A stretch of 64,000 bases of DNA from Cymbomonas tetramitiformis (GCA_001247695.2 LGRX02003598.1:1-64000), one strand, 5' to 3'; counted from the stretch's first letter, positions 43,906 to 55,060 are shown. Translations and numbers: made by a program. The notes: a model not told the origin generated them from the letters alone.

Positions 43906-45930
43906 GGCAGTAGCCACAGGGTTGCGCAGTGTGCAGCGGCGTCTGTACGCGCTACAGCGGAAGGCACGCAGACTGCTTCTGGCCTTCCACAGAGGGGACG
44001 CGGAGGTGCTGCCTCCAAGGCAGCAGGACTTTGTGATCCCCGTGCACCGGTCCCGGCCCCCTCGGCGTCTGCCGGAGCGCCGCCGCACGGAAGAAGCCCG
44101 CCGACAGGCATGGATTGAGGAACGGAGGGGTGGGGGGACAGATGCAGAAGGCCTGCAAGCAGGGGGAGGCCCTGCGAGTGAGCGTCTTCGCCCGTCTGAG
44201 CAGCTGAAGGCCGCAGAGCCCCTACCCCAACAGAGGCCAGCGACCCTGTCTGCTGCGGCGTGGGAAGCTCTTTCCTCCGCAGAGCAGCGAGATGCAGCAA
44301 GAGCCCATAAGTTCTGGAAGAAGACGGGGGCCAGTCATAGACTGCAGACCCTCGTGGTGGAAGCAATGCGTAGAGTCATACCTGTCCTCTCTGGGCCAGC
44401 GGATGCCAAATTGGCTGATAGCTTCCAACCACCAAGAACTCTGGCTGATGCCTGGAAAGGCCTAGTTGTACTGTGCGAGTATATTAATAATATCCCACGT
44501 GCTCCTGCGTTGTGCTCGCTAGGCGGTCAGGATGCTAGCCTTGAGGCGGCTTCGGGCGATACGGTAGGTCGCGAATCCGGGTACCAACCCTCACACGGCT
44601 CAGGTCCCGGTGATCCCGGGTCCTCCCCCTCCTTTGAGGAAGGGAGTCAAACTAGTACGTCGCGCGATAGTGACCTCCCAGAGCTGATGTCCGCATCAGA
44701 CTCCGAATCAGAATCCTCAGGGAGTTCAGCGGAGCCGTTGTTCGAGCACGACAGAGTAGAAGAGTCGTCTGCCGCCAGCGCTGAGGTGGATAGTGCCAGC
44801 GAAGAATCGCGGCGGCCAGGCTCGGAGGTTCCCTCGTCCATGCATGTGCAGGCCACCTCGGAATCGATCGGTCCGGAGCGAACGAGCGGGTCGTCGAGAG
44901 GAAACCTGCATTGCTGCCCGCATGTGCAAGAGGACGGGCAAGTCAACTGGGAATGGCAGAGCCGGGATCCAGTAGGCCCCGGCGAGATTCTCTCCGCCCA
45001 TGTCGGACGTGACGGCCCTCCCCCGCTGGAACAGGGGCCCCTCCTGTTGGTGTTCTGGGCAGTCCTGAAGGGAAAGCGGGTGAAGGTAATGGTCGATACG
45101 GGGGCAACCGATTGTTTTATATCGGAAGACGCCGCCAAGCGTTGCGGCCTCCGTTTGCGGGGCACGGAGCCGTTGCGGGTCTCCCTCGCTGATGGGTCCG
45201 TTAAGGTGTCGGACACGGCGGCCTTTGGCAAGCTCGCGTGTACCACCTCACGGGGTTCATACGCGGAGACCCTGCGCATGCGAGTACTTCGTATAGGCGT
45301 CCAGGTAGATGTGGTTCTGGGAGGCAGCTGGCTGCGTAGGTTGTCCCCGGTTTCCCTCGATTACCAAGGATGGGGGTCCATTTCTTTCCAGCACAAGGGT
45401 AGGCCCGTGACTATTACTTGGGGAAGTCCTGGAAGAGCGGCGTCCCCGAGGGACAAACGAGCCATGCACCTCACCGAGGAGGTTTTCCTAGAGCCGGCGC
45501 AGGCGCGTCGCGAGCTGGCGCGTTACCAGCGCCGATTCGGGAATAACCCGAACGCGGGACATGATGCGTTAGTGATTGTGCCCGCCCGCACGGAAGGGCG
45601 ACCGGCGGTGGTGGCTGCTTTGGAGTCAGGGGCGACTCCGCTTGATGGGGGGGAGATGATTGAACGACCTTCAGTTTCCCTTCCAGATGGAGAGCCCCCA
45701 TCAGTTTCTCTCCCAGATGGAGAGCCCCCGTCAGTTTCTCCTCCAGATGGAGCCGCTGAGGAAGAGGACGCAGCCATGCCGGATTGGGCGCGGCAGTCAC
45801 TCAAGGACCTGCTAGAGGAGTTCCAGAACGTGATTGTGGAGGATTTGCCGCTCAATGCCGTGCTGGGAAGCAGCAAGCAGAGAGCCCACATTCGTCTCAA
45901 GGAGGACTGGAACCACGTGCCCCCTGCCCA
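43906..45930 (+). CDS. Element Y pol N-terminal part with aspartic protease (interrupted)
   Basis: Open frame of about 670 aa. A Ser/Glu-rich spacer (SASDSESESSGSSAEPL) precedes a retropepsin-like domain with the catalytic motif VKVMVDTGATDCFISEDAA (DTGA), a second strand LRVSLADGS, and VDVVLGGSWL (the hydrophobic-hydrophobic-G motif). Then comes a triple PSVSLPDGEP repeat and the beginning of RT (DWNHVPPAQRH). The frame is cut off at about 45935 by the 11 kb insertion. Roughly 60-65 residues of RT expected before LNGLTVRNRFPLP are absent on both sides. Confidence 0.75.
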
Positions 45931-45998
45931 GAGGCACTAAACGACCATATCGCAAAAATGAGACACGCGGGTGTCTCATTATATTCTCATTTTCGAAA

Positions 45999-46470
45999 AG
46001 TTATGATAACGAGGTTTTTTTATATGACTAAATAGCATTTGGAGAGTAGATAATGACACGTTATTTCAAAATTTGAAAATTTTGGGTATAGCTCGAAATT
46101 TGGGGTTTCCGGGCGATTTTTCGCCCCGTTTCGGGCGGTGCTCAGGTGTCAATCGGCGGAAGTTATGATAACGAGGTTTTTTTTATATGACTAGATAGCA
46201 TTTGGAGAGTAGATAATGACACGTTATTTCAAAATTTGAAATTTTAGGGTATAGCCCGAAATTTTGGGTTTCCAGGCGATTTTCCGCCCAGTTTCGGGCG
46301 GTGCTCAGGTGTCAATCGGCGGAAGTTATGATAATGAGGTTTTTTTTTATATGACTAAATAGCATTTGGAGAGTAGATAATGACACGTTATTCCAAAATT
46401 TGAAATTTTAGGGTATAGCCCGAAATTTGGGGTTTCCAGGCGATTTGTTACCGAGATTCGGGTGGTGCTC
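45999..46470. repeat. Three tandem copies of a 163-bp repeat
   Basis: Units start TTATGATAACGAGGTTTTTT at 45999, 46162 and 46325 and run through GGGCGGTGCTCAGGTGTCAATCGGCGGAAG; the last unit is divergent and incomplete. Confidence 0.9.
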
Positions 46471-46482
46471 AAGCGCCATTTC

Positions 46483-46742
46483 AAGGTATGGCTTACGCGA
46501 GGTCGACTTTACACAAAACTTCGGAAAATATTTTTATTCGATAAACATGTCGCTTAAACCAATCTAAACATATTGTGCGCTCTGGGTATACAAATGACCC
46601 AGGCATTGAAAAGTTATGGCCGATACCGCTCGGTTACCTCCCATACTTAACCATACTTAAGCGCACACTTAAATCGCATTTATCTCACGATCTAGAAAAT
46701 CGGAAGTTTTGTGTAAAGTCGACCTCGCGTAAGCCATACCTT
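46483..46742. mobile_element. 260-bp MITE-like element with 42-bp inverted termini
   Basis: AAGGTATGGCTTACGCGAGG...ACACAAAACTTC at 46483-46522 is mirrored at 46700-46742. No coding capacity. No clear target duplication. Confidence 0.75.
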
Positions 46743-47021
46743 GATTTGTTGAAAGTGGTGATAATGACGATGTTTTCAGCTTGGATACGTCCAAGTCATT
46801 CCAATCAAACTGAGTCTGAAGAAACTTTTGTTCATATCTTACATACACCCCGAGAATGGGAGGCTTTAATGTTAAAAGCGGTGGCACCCACCTTAAATCT
46901 AGGGGGTGTAGGTCTGCACGAGACTGTAACTGTGTGCGTAGCACAAAAAATCAACAAAAACCGACAAAAGGCAAGAAGGATGCTACCAGATAAGACGTTG
47001 GTGCTATGAAAATATACAGTC

Positions 47022-47030
47022 TTTATTTGA
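47022..47030 (-). terminator. Polyadenylation signal AATAAA (minus strand)
   Basis: TTTATTT on the plus strand gives AAATAAA about 130 bases downstream of the stop codon of the minus-strand exon at 47160. Confidence 0.4.
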
Positions 47031-47159
47031 ACAGGCAAAGCACCCAGGGTTAGGGGTTTTCTTGCGGGCGCGGTATTATTCATTGTACAGGCCGGTACGA
47101 TGGCAGTGCAGGTGCGATCTCTCAGTTCGTTTGCTGGCTGGCGTATTAAGCATAACTAC

Positions 47160-47653
47160 CTATTTGCTAACAGACATGTACAGGTCAAACGTTTGCACAA
47201 TCACCTTGGCGCGCAGAACTGGTTCAGACACTTCCATGATATCCTCCAGAAGATCCAAGCAAGTCGTGTGGGCTCGTAATTCCCACTCCGTTTTCGCCTT
47301 TTCGTCCTCGCGGTCTCCGGTCCAACGTGCGCAAACCTCTTTGAAGCGATCGAACCGTCGCATTATGTCTATGTCCACCTGTCGACGCGACGCATCTTCC
47401 GAGTGCAAGTTGAACAGGAAAGCTTTCCGAAGATACCCAAACCCTTCTTCGTCTACGAACTTAAGGGATTCAACCTGAGCGAGCTCTTCTTTTGTCCCGA
47501 TGGAAATGCCCAATTCTTCTAGCGTAGCCCTATCAACACCCGCCTTCTCCTTCCCGACGCACGGCGCTATCACCGCCGAATCCGTCTTCAACTGCGTGCC
47601 GTTATCCTCAAGCTTCCGGATAGCATCCAGTTTTTCATCATCTTGAAACAACT
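47160..47653 (-). CDS. 3'-terminal exon of an unrecognised minus-strand gene
   Basis: About 163 aa, preceded by an acceptor-like TCTTGCAG (minus strand, before GAGTTGTTTCAAG) and followed by a poly(A) signal. Begins ELFQDDEKLDAIRKLEDNG. Charged and helical, with FDRFKEVCARWTGDREDEKAK, and ends LYMSVSK. I do not recognise the family. It lies next to the 42-bp palindromic array and outside the CACTA-type element. Upstream exons were not found. Confidence 0.35.
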
Positions 47654-47747
47654 CCTGCAAGACGACTTTTACAATCGGTTTAGAAGAGCTGACATTGCGG
47701 AAAGTTTTGTATGCAGCACAACGGGCTCTGTTTAACCCTGCGAAACT

Positions 47748-48280
47748 CCCCGCCCAAGTTCTAGGAAACTTGGGCGGTCACGGTCATCGCCCCGCCCAAG
47801 TCTTCGAAAACTTGGGCGGTCACTGTCATCGCCCCGCCCAAGTTCGGAAACTTGGGCGGTCACTGTCATCGCCCCGCCCAAGTCTTAGGAAACTTGGGCG
47901 GTCACTGTCATCGCCCCGCCCAAGTCTTCGAAAACTTGGGCGGTCACTGTCATCGCCCCGCCCAAGTCTTAGGAAACTTGGGCGGTCACTGTCATCGCCC
48001 CGCCCAAGTCTTAGGAAACTTGGGCGGTCACTGTCATCGCCCCGCCCAAGTCTTAGGAAACTTGGGCGGTCACGTCATCGCCCCGCCCAAGTCTTAGGAA
48101 ACTTGGGCGGTCACTGTCATCGCCCCGCCCAAGTCTTAGGAAACTTGGGCGGTCACTGTCATCGCCCCGCCCAAGTCTTAGGAAACTTGGGCGGTCACTG
48201 TCATCGCCCCGCCCAAGTCTTAGGAAACTTGGGCGGTCACTGTCATCGCCCCGCCCAAGTCTTAGGAAACTTGGGCGGTC
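47748..48280. repeat. Array of about 13 palindromic 42-bp repeats (left part)
   Basis: Unit: GCCCAAGTCTTAGGAAACTT + GGGCGGTCACTGTCATCGCCCC. Each unit can fold: CCGCCCAAGT pairs with ACTTGGGCGG around an 8-base loop. Some units have CTTCGAAAAC in the loop. 42 is a multiple of three, so long fortuitous ORFs (LGNLGGHCHRPAQV repeats) run through it. Continues at 56771-56885 after the CACTA-type insertion. Confidence 0.92.
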
Positions 48281-48299
48281 GCGCCTACGTTTCTAGACG

Positions 48300-49060
48300 G
48301 GTTCAATACACGTGTTGAACACGTATTGGAGGCATATTGGAGGCATATTGAAGACGGTATGCTAATATCTGGACATTCCAATACACGTGTAACATATTGG
48401 CCAAACTATTGAACCGCGATCAGCCTGGACACAGCGAAAATGAGTATGCTAGCATGGGCACCCAAATGGTGTCAGACTCACCCACTAGCACTTGGTATCA
48501 TCTAAGGAAGGGTCTAGCGTTATGGGGACAAGTTTTCACGGCATTTGGACGCGTATCGCAGAAGTCGGTTCTGGGGGGCTTTTTGAATTGGGGCCCCGAT
48601 GTATTGAAATAAGGCAAAACGATTGGAGGGGTGTTCAATATGTCTGCAACCGCCTGCAACACACGTACTGAACATGTGTTAAACACATGTTGAAACATTC
48701 ACGCATAAGGAATCGTTCAATACATGTGCAATATGTCTACAATCAGATGAATCATTCAACACGTTTGCAATATATATGTTGAACACATATTGAAACATTC
48801 CCTCATGCAGAATATCTTTAGTACATGTGCAATATGTCTACAATCAGATGAATCATTCAACACGTTTGCAATATATGTGTTGAACACATATTGAAACATT
48901 CCCTCATGCAGAATATCTTTAGTACATGTGCAATATGTCTACAATCAGAGTGAATTATGCAACACATGACTGCATGGGGTAAAGGGGTAAGACCCCCCTG
49001 CTGCTCACATATTGCACAATACTTACAATATGTCCGCAATACGTATCTGGTATATTACAG
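48300..49060. repeat. Left subterminal repeat region of the CACTA-type element
   Basis: Many short variants of CAATATGT(G/C)TTGAACACATATTG and TTGAAACATTC. An about 110-bp block (TTCCCTCATGCAGAATATC...) is duplicated at 48788 and 48898. Confidence 0.7.
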
Positions 49061-49087
49061 GTATATTAAATGTGTACAGAGGCACTA

Positions 49088-49583
49088 CTATGCGTCATCA
49101 CACTTTCTGCAGTACCACATTCCAGTGGGGATGTCGGTGAGCCCTGCGCATCGCACGTGCATAGCCTCTTTGCAGCCTGCCCTCTCACACAGAAGGAGCT
49201 CGCCACCGACTCTACACTTCCCGCATGTGTCAAAGTGACCATCACTACCTACGGGCCTATCAACGAGTGCAAGTTTCTCCATATTGCGGTCGCTCGTATC
49301 AAGTATCACCGCTGAATCCATGCAGGGGTGTTTGACTATCACTACTTGCGCTTGGACTTGATTGGCCAGTAGGTAGGGCTCTCGGTTGTCCATAGTGTAC
49401 TTGGAGGTGTCCCATGGGTTGAAGGTGTAGTAAGTAACCTTGTCCACGCCGAGGATGGAGCAGTTCTTCAGCTTGAAGCTTGCGATCTGAGCTTCCGTGG
49501 GCACGGGTAGCCAATCACACTTTAAAAAAGTGTAGAGCACACCGCCAATGCTAACCCGCAGAATGGCGTTGATGATACCATGC
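49088..49583 (-). CDS. Terminal exon: DUF4216-like region and PHD finger
   Basis: Minus strand; acceptor TGCGCAG before GCATGG. Encodes HGIINAILRVSIGGVLYTFL, KCDWLPVP and EPYLLANQVQAQVVIVKHP, matching the DUF4216 pattern found at the C-terminus of Tnp2 transposases (cdW, PF.LA.Q..QV.yv..P). It ends with a PHD finger: C-x2-C (CGKCR), C..C (CERAGC), H-x2-C (MHVRC) and W-x-C-x2-C (WYCRKC). The stop follows at 49088. A PHD finger suggests chromatin-guided targeting (inference). A phase-2 intron separates it from the exon at 49718-49892. Confidence 0.6.
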
Positions 49584-49717
49584 CTGCGCACGAAATGTTC
49601 AATGTTTTTGTAATATACGTACAACATACCCTCAATATGTTGGGGACGTATTGCATATATGTTGCAGAGATATACGAAAAGGCAAAGAAGCATGCAAACT
49701 GGTGGTTGAGGTCGTAC

Positions 49718-49892
49718 CTGTCCTCCCACTCGTCATCGGCATCGGCATCATTCTTGGGGAAGGATGCGCGGACGAAACACTGGCTTGTCACTTTCCCTCT
49801 GTCCCCGTCTCTAGTGTGCCTCAGCATTGGGCGGCGGGGGGGACTCCTTGCTTTGGGCCTCGTACGCCTCGGGGGGCGTCTCGCCCGCATCT
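49718..49892 (-). CDS. Upstream exon of the PHD-finger gene
   Basis: Minus strand; acceptor ATTGTGCAG before AGATGCGG, donor GAGGACAG|GTACGA. Encodes MRARRPPRRTRPKARS and then DRGKVTSQCFVRASFPKNDA and DEWED, joining in phase to the next exon. The introns on both sides are made of the CAATATGT-type repeats. Confidence 0.5.
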
Positions 49893-50245
49893 CTGCACAA
49901 TATCGTCCCAACATGTGTTCAACATCCCATCAACATGCTGCAACCATCACGATAGCGTGCTGCAGCACTATTGCAGCGAGCCACGTGAGGAATGGTGGGA
50001 GGAAAACCATGCCCCACGAGAGTCCCTTACCTTGCACTCCCGCCGGCTAGTGGAGGGCTCGTGGGTGCCTCGGCATTGGGCGGCGGGGGGGACTCCTTGC
50101 TTTGGGCCTCGTGCGCCTCGGGGGGCGCCTCGCCCGCATCTCTGCACAATATCGTCCCAACATGTTTTCAACATCCCATCAACATGCTGCAACCATCACG
50201 ATAGCGTACTGCAGCACTATTGCAGCGAGCCACGTGATGAATGGT
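49810..50245. repeat. About 250-bp direct duplication of exon plus intron sequence
   Basis: CATTGGGCGGCGGGGGGGACTCC through ATCTCTGCACAATATCG, CAACATCCCATCAACATGC and GAGTCCCTTACCTTG occurs at about 49823-50031 and 50073-50281. The second copy duplicates the 5' part of the exon at 49718-49892. Confidence 0.8.
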
Positions 50246-50275
50246 GGGAGGGAAATCATGCCCCGCGAGAGTCCC

Positions 50276-51190
50276 TTACCTTGCCTCTTGCATGCCACGA
50301 ATCCTTTCGACAATCCGTTGCAAGCAATTAGGCACCGGTGGAACAAGTCGAAACGATTTCCCCTTAAAGGTTACCGTTGCCGGTTCTAGCTCCAAGATGT
50401 CGGAAGGTGGTAACCAAGTCGGCCACGCGGTATTGTCTGGAGATAAATCGTGCGCCAATCTGGAGAAATCGTGCGGGAGCAGTCGCGTTGGCAGCCACTT
50501 ATGATGCCATACCGTGTCCACTTCCACATAGTGCGCATCGACTTTCTTGCAATGTGTTCCAGGATCCCTACAATATAATCTCAATATGTATGCAACATAT
50601 GGTAACCATGTTGCATACATGTAGCAAAGAGTCCTGTGAAGCAAGAAAGACACAACCTCAACGTCGAGAAGAAAGAGAAAGGGTGCTACCTCGCGGACAA
50701 CTCCAGTTCCCTCGTAGATATTGGAAGATGTGGAGGCGCAATCCACGCCAAAAGGCGTTCCTTCTTCGTAATCGTTTCATACTCCGGGTCGCGGAAGCCT
50801 TCCGCGGTACTCCAACCTTCCGGGAATATGAGCTTGATATTGGGAGGGGGTTTGAGGGATGTACCCTCCTGAGCATTGGAAGACTTTGATCGGCTCTCGA
50901 TCGGCTAAGCACCCGCCTTGCGCGGGATTTCTCATCGCGCGCTTGGCTAACGAAGATTGTTGTACGGGGGGGGGCGCCTTCCCTTGGACGAGGGCGGCGG
51001 CTCTAGCCGAAGGCAAGCCGGTTCGATGTCGCTCCGCATCACTTGGTGATGATGATTGAGGGGATCGTTCATGGCGAGGTCGCTTTTCACCATGAACAAT
51101 TTGATCTCCTCGGACCATACTGCATTGAAGTCCCCTTTTACCACGCCCATCACCCTTCGAAAATGTATTGCAAGTATGCTGTAACATGTT
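50276..51190 (-). CDS. Probable further exons of the CACTA-element gene (boundaries unclear)
   Basis: On the minus strand, coding-like stretches alternate with CAATATGT-rich intron-like sequence: KKVDAHYVEVDTVWHHKWLP and WLPPSDILELEPATVTFKGK (50276-50560), GVDCASTSSNIYEGTGVV (50690-50746), and GDGRGKRGLQCSMVRGDQIV to GYIPQTPSQYQAHIPGRLEY (50777-51170). Frames change between them, consistent with introns or decay. Domain identity not recognised; position suggests the central part of the transposase-like protein. Confidence 0.35.
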
Positions 51191-51584
51191 GGACATATAC
51201 TGCGGACATATTGACGATATGCTGAAGGAACTTTCAAGTAAAGCAATAACCCAAAAGTAGGTTTTCGGACCCCCCCCACAAAAAACGCACACAAGCTATG
51301 TCGCAAAATATAGCTCCTGAGTCCATATAACAAGTCTCACCATAATTGAAGAACATGTTTTTTCAACTTTTTTAGGGCTCACTTCAACACTTCCGCAGCA
51401 TACTGAAAGGGGGGGCTAAAGGCAGGGCTCAAGGTCTTGAGCCCTCACGTATTGACGTGCGCCCTCACGTATTGAAGTGAGCCCTCACGTATTGAAGTGA
51501 TCCCTGCCTTGAGCCCTGCAGGCGGTTGCACGCGGTTGCACGCATATTGACCTTTACAAAAATTTAAAAAACTTTTTAGAGGAG

Positions 51585-51836
51585 AATCTGTTCAATACTA
51601 CTGCAATACGTGAGGGCTCACTGCAATACGTTAGCGATTGCAGGCGTATTGAAATGGCGTATTGGAGATGTATTGAAAACTGCTGATGTCAGCTTTGCCA
51701 GTGCCACGTCAGACGGATCTTCGCAAAACTGACTTGGCACTTTTTCGACCCATCTCCAATACGCCATTTCAATACGCCTGCAAGCGCTAACGTATTGCAG
51801 TGAGCCCTCATGTATTGCAGTAGTATTGAACAGATT
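51585..51836. repeat. Hairpin: 86-bp inverted arms
   Basis: 51585-51670 (AATCTGTTCAATACTACTGC...GGCGTATTGGAGATG) is the near-perfect reverse complement of 51751-51836. The arms are made of CAATACGT/GTATTGAA motifs like the subterminal repeats of the enclosing element. Confidence 0.85.
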
Positions 51837-52004
51837 GAACAATTTTCGGGGAAACAATTTTGGAATTTTAATTTTTAGGAGAATCTGCACCCCTCGTTCG
51901 TTAATCGAACGGCCGAAATCGTAACTCAAGAAGTACCCCCAAAATGCTCAAGAAGTACCCGAAATGACCCACAGTATGGACCGAAAAAACTTTCAATGGG
52001 GCTC

Positions 52005-52075
52005 GAACCCGTCACCGCAAGTCTATGAGATCGATCGGAAACCACTAGACCAGTAGGAAGCCTGGTCCCTATTGA
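52005..52075 (-). ncRNA. tRNA-like sequence with pol III boxes (SINE or tRNA pseudogene)
   Basis: Minus strand: A box TGGTCTAGTGGTTT and, about 35 bases on, B box GGGTTCGAGCCCC. A CTCATAG loop (CAT anticodon position) lies between. Acceptor and anticodon stems do not pair well, so a tRNA-derived SINE or degenerate tRNA is more likely than a functional gene. Confidence 0.45.
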
Positions 52076-52621
52076 CACCCGCATCGCGCGGACATGACGA
52101 ATCCCATATTGTGCTGTTGGGTGTTTTTGGGGGAAGTCTCGGATACATCGAGATTTCCATATTCAAATAGTTCATAACGATTATCGTATCTAAAGAGTGG
52201 GTGTTTTTAGATCCACGGGTGTTGATAGGGCCAAGACTTCCTACGATGAAATTGATAATATCGCTATAATTTTAAGTAATATTTTCACTGAAGTCTGACA
52301 CATCGCATCGTCATCATCGTCGTCATCGTCGATCGTGCTCGCATGACGCGTCGATCCGATGTGACTTCTGAACGGCAGGGAAAGTTTTTGAACACTTCGA
52401 TTTTTCTGAACGGTAAAGTTCAAACTCACGTCATTGCTCTCTTCACAGTTCGCCGTCAGCAGTGTTGCAGCAGCCTCGCCAGTGAGTTGCGTGCTGTGAT
52501 ATTTTTAATTCTCACAGGTTGCAATATGGCATTGGTTTGCAGTGCATGTTTTGGTTATGCGTGTGTATCATTTTGTGTGTGCTTCGCGCGCTCGTACTTG
52601 GCATGCGTGAAACTTTGACTA

Positions 52622-52689
52622 GGAGTGAACGGGAAATTCCCGCGAGTCCTTTGCACTCGGAATAGTTGGTTCAAACCCAACTCACTCCA
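52622..52689 (+). tRNA. tRNA-like cloverleaf with short D arm
   Basis: Four helices pair without mismatch: acceptor GGAGTGA/TCACTCC, D stem CGGG/CCCG with a 5-base loop, anticodon stem CGAGT/ACTCG around CCTTTGC, and T stem GTTGG/CCAAC around TTCAAAC. Discriminator A follows. The B box GGTTCAAACCC is perfect, the A box is not. Position 33 is C rather than U, so the anticodon (TTT if read normally) is uncertain. Could be a tRNA-derived repeat or organelle-type tRNA copy. Confidence 0.45.
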
Positions 52690-52820
52690 CATCCCCCTGT
52701 TACTTTCCTTTGCTTCTTTCGTTGACGACTGCTAATTTCTTTCTTCTTTACTAAACGTTAGTTGGTTGGTTTCGTTTTTCAGATCCGCTGAAAACGTTGG
52801 CGTGGCGAAGTCATATTAGG

Positions 52821-52887
52821 TTTTCTAATCGGCTACGGCTACAGAGCCGACAAATGACACATTTGTAATGGAAACTCGGCCGCTGCA
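52821..52887 (-). repeat. Repeat B2 of the gag-only element
   Basis: CTAATCGGCTACGGCTACAG to AACTCGGCCGCTGCA; copy at about 53551-53613 (B1). Confidence 0.85.
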
Positions 52888-53392
52888 CTGCGTGTGGAAA
52901 TTATAATGACATACGACTACTACCCTAGCCCAAATCGGTACCCACAAGGTCCCACCTCTCACGGATGCTATCCCAAGGGGTACCCACACTCCCGACACCA
53001 CGAGACATAAAATATCCGGCTCTCTCACTCAGAGTTAGGCTACGGTTCAAATACTTAGCTGGGGCTGAAACCCTCCAAAGCTACAGGGTACCTGCTCATC
53101 GCAAGTCAGGTATGTTGGCAATGCACCAACACCCAGCTAAGTCTACTGCACAGCACTTAAAGCAGGAACTAGCATGAGGGTCCTTCGCAGGCCCCCATGA
53201 GGGATAACTGTCGCTAGTCTCTGCCAAAACAGTCAGTACTGCACAGGTGCAATGCCACAGCCTACTCTCTACGGAGCCTAACAAAGATCCGTCTGCCCTT
53301 CTGCGGGCCAAGAACAATCTTCCATTCAGCTGCAACCAGTGCACTCCGATCACCGCTGCCACGGTGCTACCTGCTCAAGGGCGGGGGGCGGG

Positions 53393-53552
53393 ACTTCCAC
53401 ACAGTTAACCAGAACACGGCAAGAAGCCTTCTCAGTCACTGAGACGGCTCTTATGGCCTCCGACCGATTAGAAAACCTCAGTTTTCAGATCGGTTCCCGG
53501 TGACTGTCATACTTCCAGTCACCTGTCACAGATCAGAAAACTCTCAGTTTTC
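53393..53552 (-). repeat. Repeat A2 of the gag-only element
   Basis: ACTTCCACACAGTTAACCAG to CTCTCAGTTTTC; copy of 55061-55220. Confidence 0.85.
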
Positions 53553-54131
53553 TAATCGGCTACGGCTACAGAGCCGACAAATGACACATTTGTAATGGAA
53601 ACTCGGCCGCTGCAAGCCCACAAAGATCACCACAAAGCAGTGCGGAAAAGGGGCAATAAGAAACTCAACTAGCATTGCAACAAACTCAACTAGCATTGCA
53701 ACTCAGCAAGACCGCCCTGCTGCCTGCCGAAACCAGAAGCCCAAACCTGCAAAATTTACCGACAGCATTAAGACAACACAGCAAAAACAATCGGAGTTAA
53801 GCACTCACATCGACACTCCGTCAAAACATCAAGACTCACGCAATCGCGGCAACGACGCCAATACACGTCCACGAGACACATCGCCCCAAGAAAGCATCTA
53901 CGCATCAAAGAAAGCACAATTAAGAAACTTGAAAAGCACTCAAACAAAAACTCGCACAATTCACACCACGCGAGACTCGTGCTCGCTTACAACGGCATCA
54001 CGCCATACAAATTAGGGTTCTTCAAAATTCATTCCTACGTCTGGCAATTCCGCACAGACCAAAGTTCATTGCGATCACACGCCGACGTACGGCAACGGCA
54101 CTCATGGCCAACGGCACTCATGGCCACACGG

Positions 54132-54986
54132 TCAAAATCCACCACGTCCACGGCCACGACCAGCACCGCGAGGCAGGGTACAGTCGTTCTGGTGGTGCCC
54201 CCATTGGCGGCAATTCCAGCACTGGATCCTCACACCATCTTGGGGCATAGGAGGGGAAGGTACATTCACAACAGGATGTTCATAAGAAAAACGCTCCCCT
54301 GCTGAATTCCCCCTCGGCTGGTCGCGCTGTTTTGCTGCAGCAGCAGCCACCTGCTTCTCCGCCTTCACCAACTTCTCGGCTTTTCGCATCGCCTTGTCTT
54401 CCTCCTCGTTGTCAACATACGAGCGCAACTCCAACTTCTCGCACATCGGCCAACCCAACTCAGGCCCCTTGTCGCTGACCATTGCCAACATTTTGGCACG
54501 AGCTCGTGCTCGCTCCCTGCCCTTCTCAGCCAGGTCCATTACACGCTCAAGGGCCCTAATCGCGTCCTCAGGCAGCTCCAAACCCACCACCAATTGCTGA
54601 ACGTCCTTCACCGCTGCCATCGTCGTGACGTGAGCGACGTAGTGGTGCTGGACCTCAGCATACTGCTTGCGCAACCCCTTGTCCTTGTCCTTTTCGTTCG
54701 TGGCCCTGGTCAGCTCCACACGATCAGACCCTGGAAAGTTCTCCAGGTCCACAGGCATTTCCCAAGGGCGCCCACGCTTTCCAGCCGCTTGAGTCGCGTC
54801 CCCCAACAATTGCGCCAACCGATTGGTAAAGCGACCCATTTGGACCATCAGCTTCCCCTGTTCAGGCGTAAGCTCCTCTCCCTCACCAAAAGCAATAATC
54901 GCTGCCACATACTGGGGTCGCGCCTCCAACTCCGTAATCTTGAGCTGGCATTTCTCAGCGTCCGTGTACCACTCCATTCCGCGCAC
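54132..54986 (-). CDS. Gag protein with CCHC zinc knuckle (284 aa)
   Basis: Minus-strand ATG ORF. Begins MRGMEWYTDAEKCQLKITEL, has a long helical, Lys/Glu/Ala-rich middle (AEKLVKAEKQVAAAAAKQRD) and a zinc knuckle CWNCRQWGHHQNDC (CX2CX4HX4C), and ends in an RG-rich nucleic-acid-binding tail (RGAGRGRGRGGF). Only ORF of the small YR-type element. Confidence 0.75.
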   Translation of the reverse strand: MRGMEWYTDAEKCQLKITELEARPQYVAAIIAFGEGEELTPEQGKLMVQMGRFTNRLAQLLGDATQAAGKRGRPWEMPVDLENFPGSDRVELTRATNEKDKDKGLRKQYAEVQHHYVAHVTTMAAVKDVQQLVVGLELPEDAIRALERVMDLAEKGRERARARAKMLAMVSDKGPELGWPMCEKLELRSYVDNEEEDKAMRKAEKLVKAEKQVAAAAAKQRDQPRGNSAGERFSYEHPVVNVPSPPMPQDGVRIQCWNCRQWGHHQNDCTLPRGAGRGRGRGGF

Positions 54987-55060
54987 AAAATTAGATAAAA
55001 ATTCTCAACTGCGCTACGTAATCAGCGAACAAATTCTCACTACGGAACGCGCAGCGAGAC

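Noticed and set aside
47748..48280. CRISPR-like appearance of regularly spaced repeats
   Set aside because: There are no unique spacers: units are contiguous and nearly identical, and the context is a eukaryotic transposon nest.
47695..48318. 207-aa ORF of repeated RKLGRSLSSPRPSL units
   Set aside because: Open only because the 42-bp palindromic unit is a multiple of three; other frames are equally open and there is no start context.
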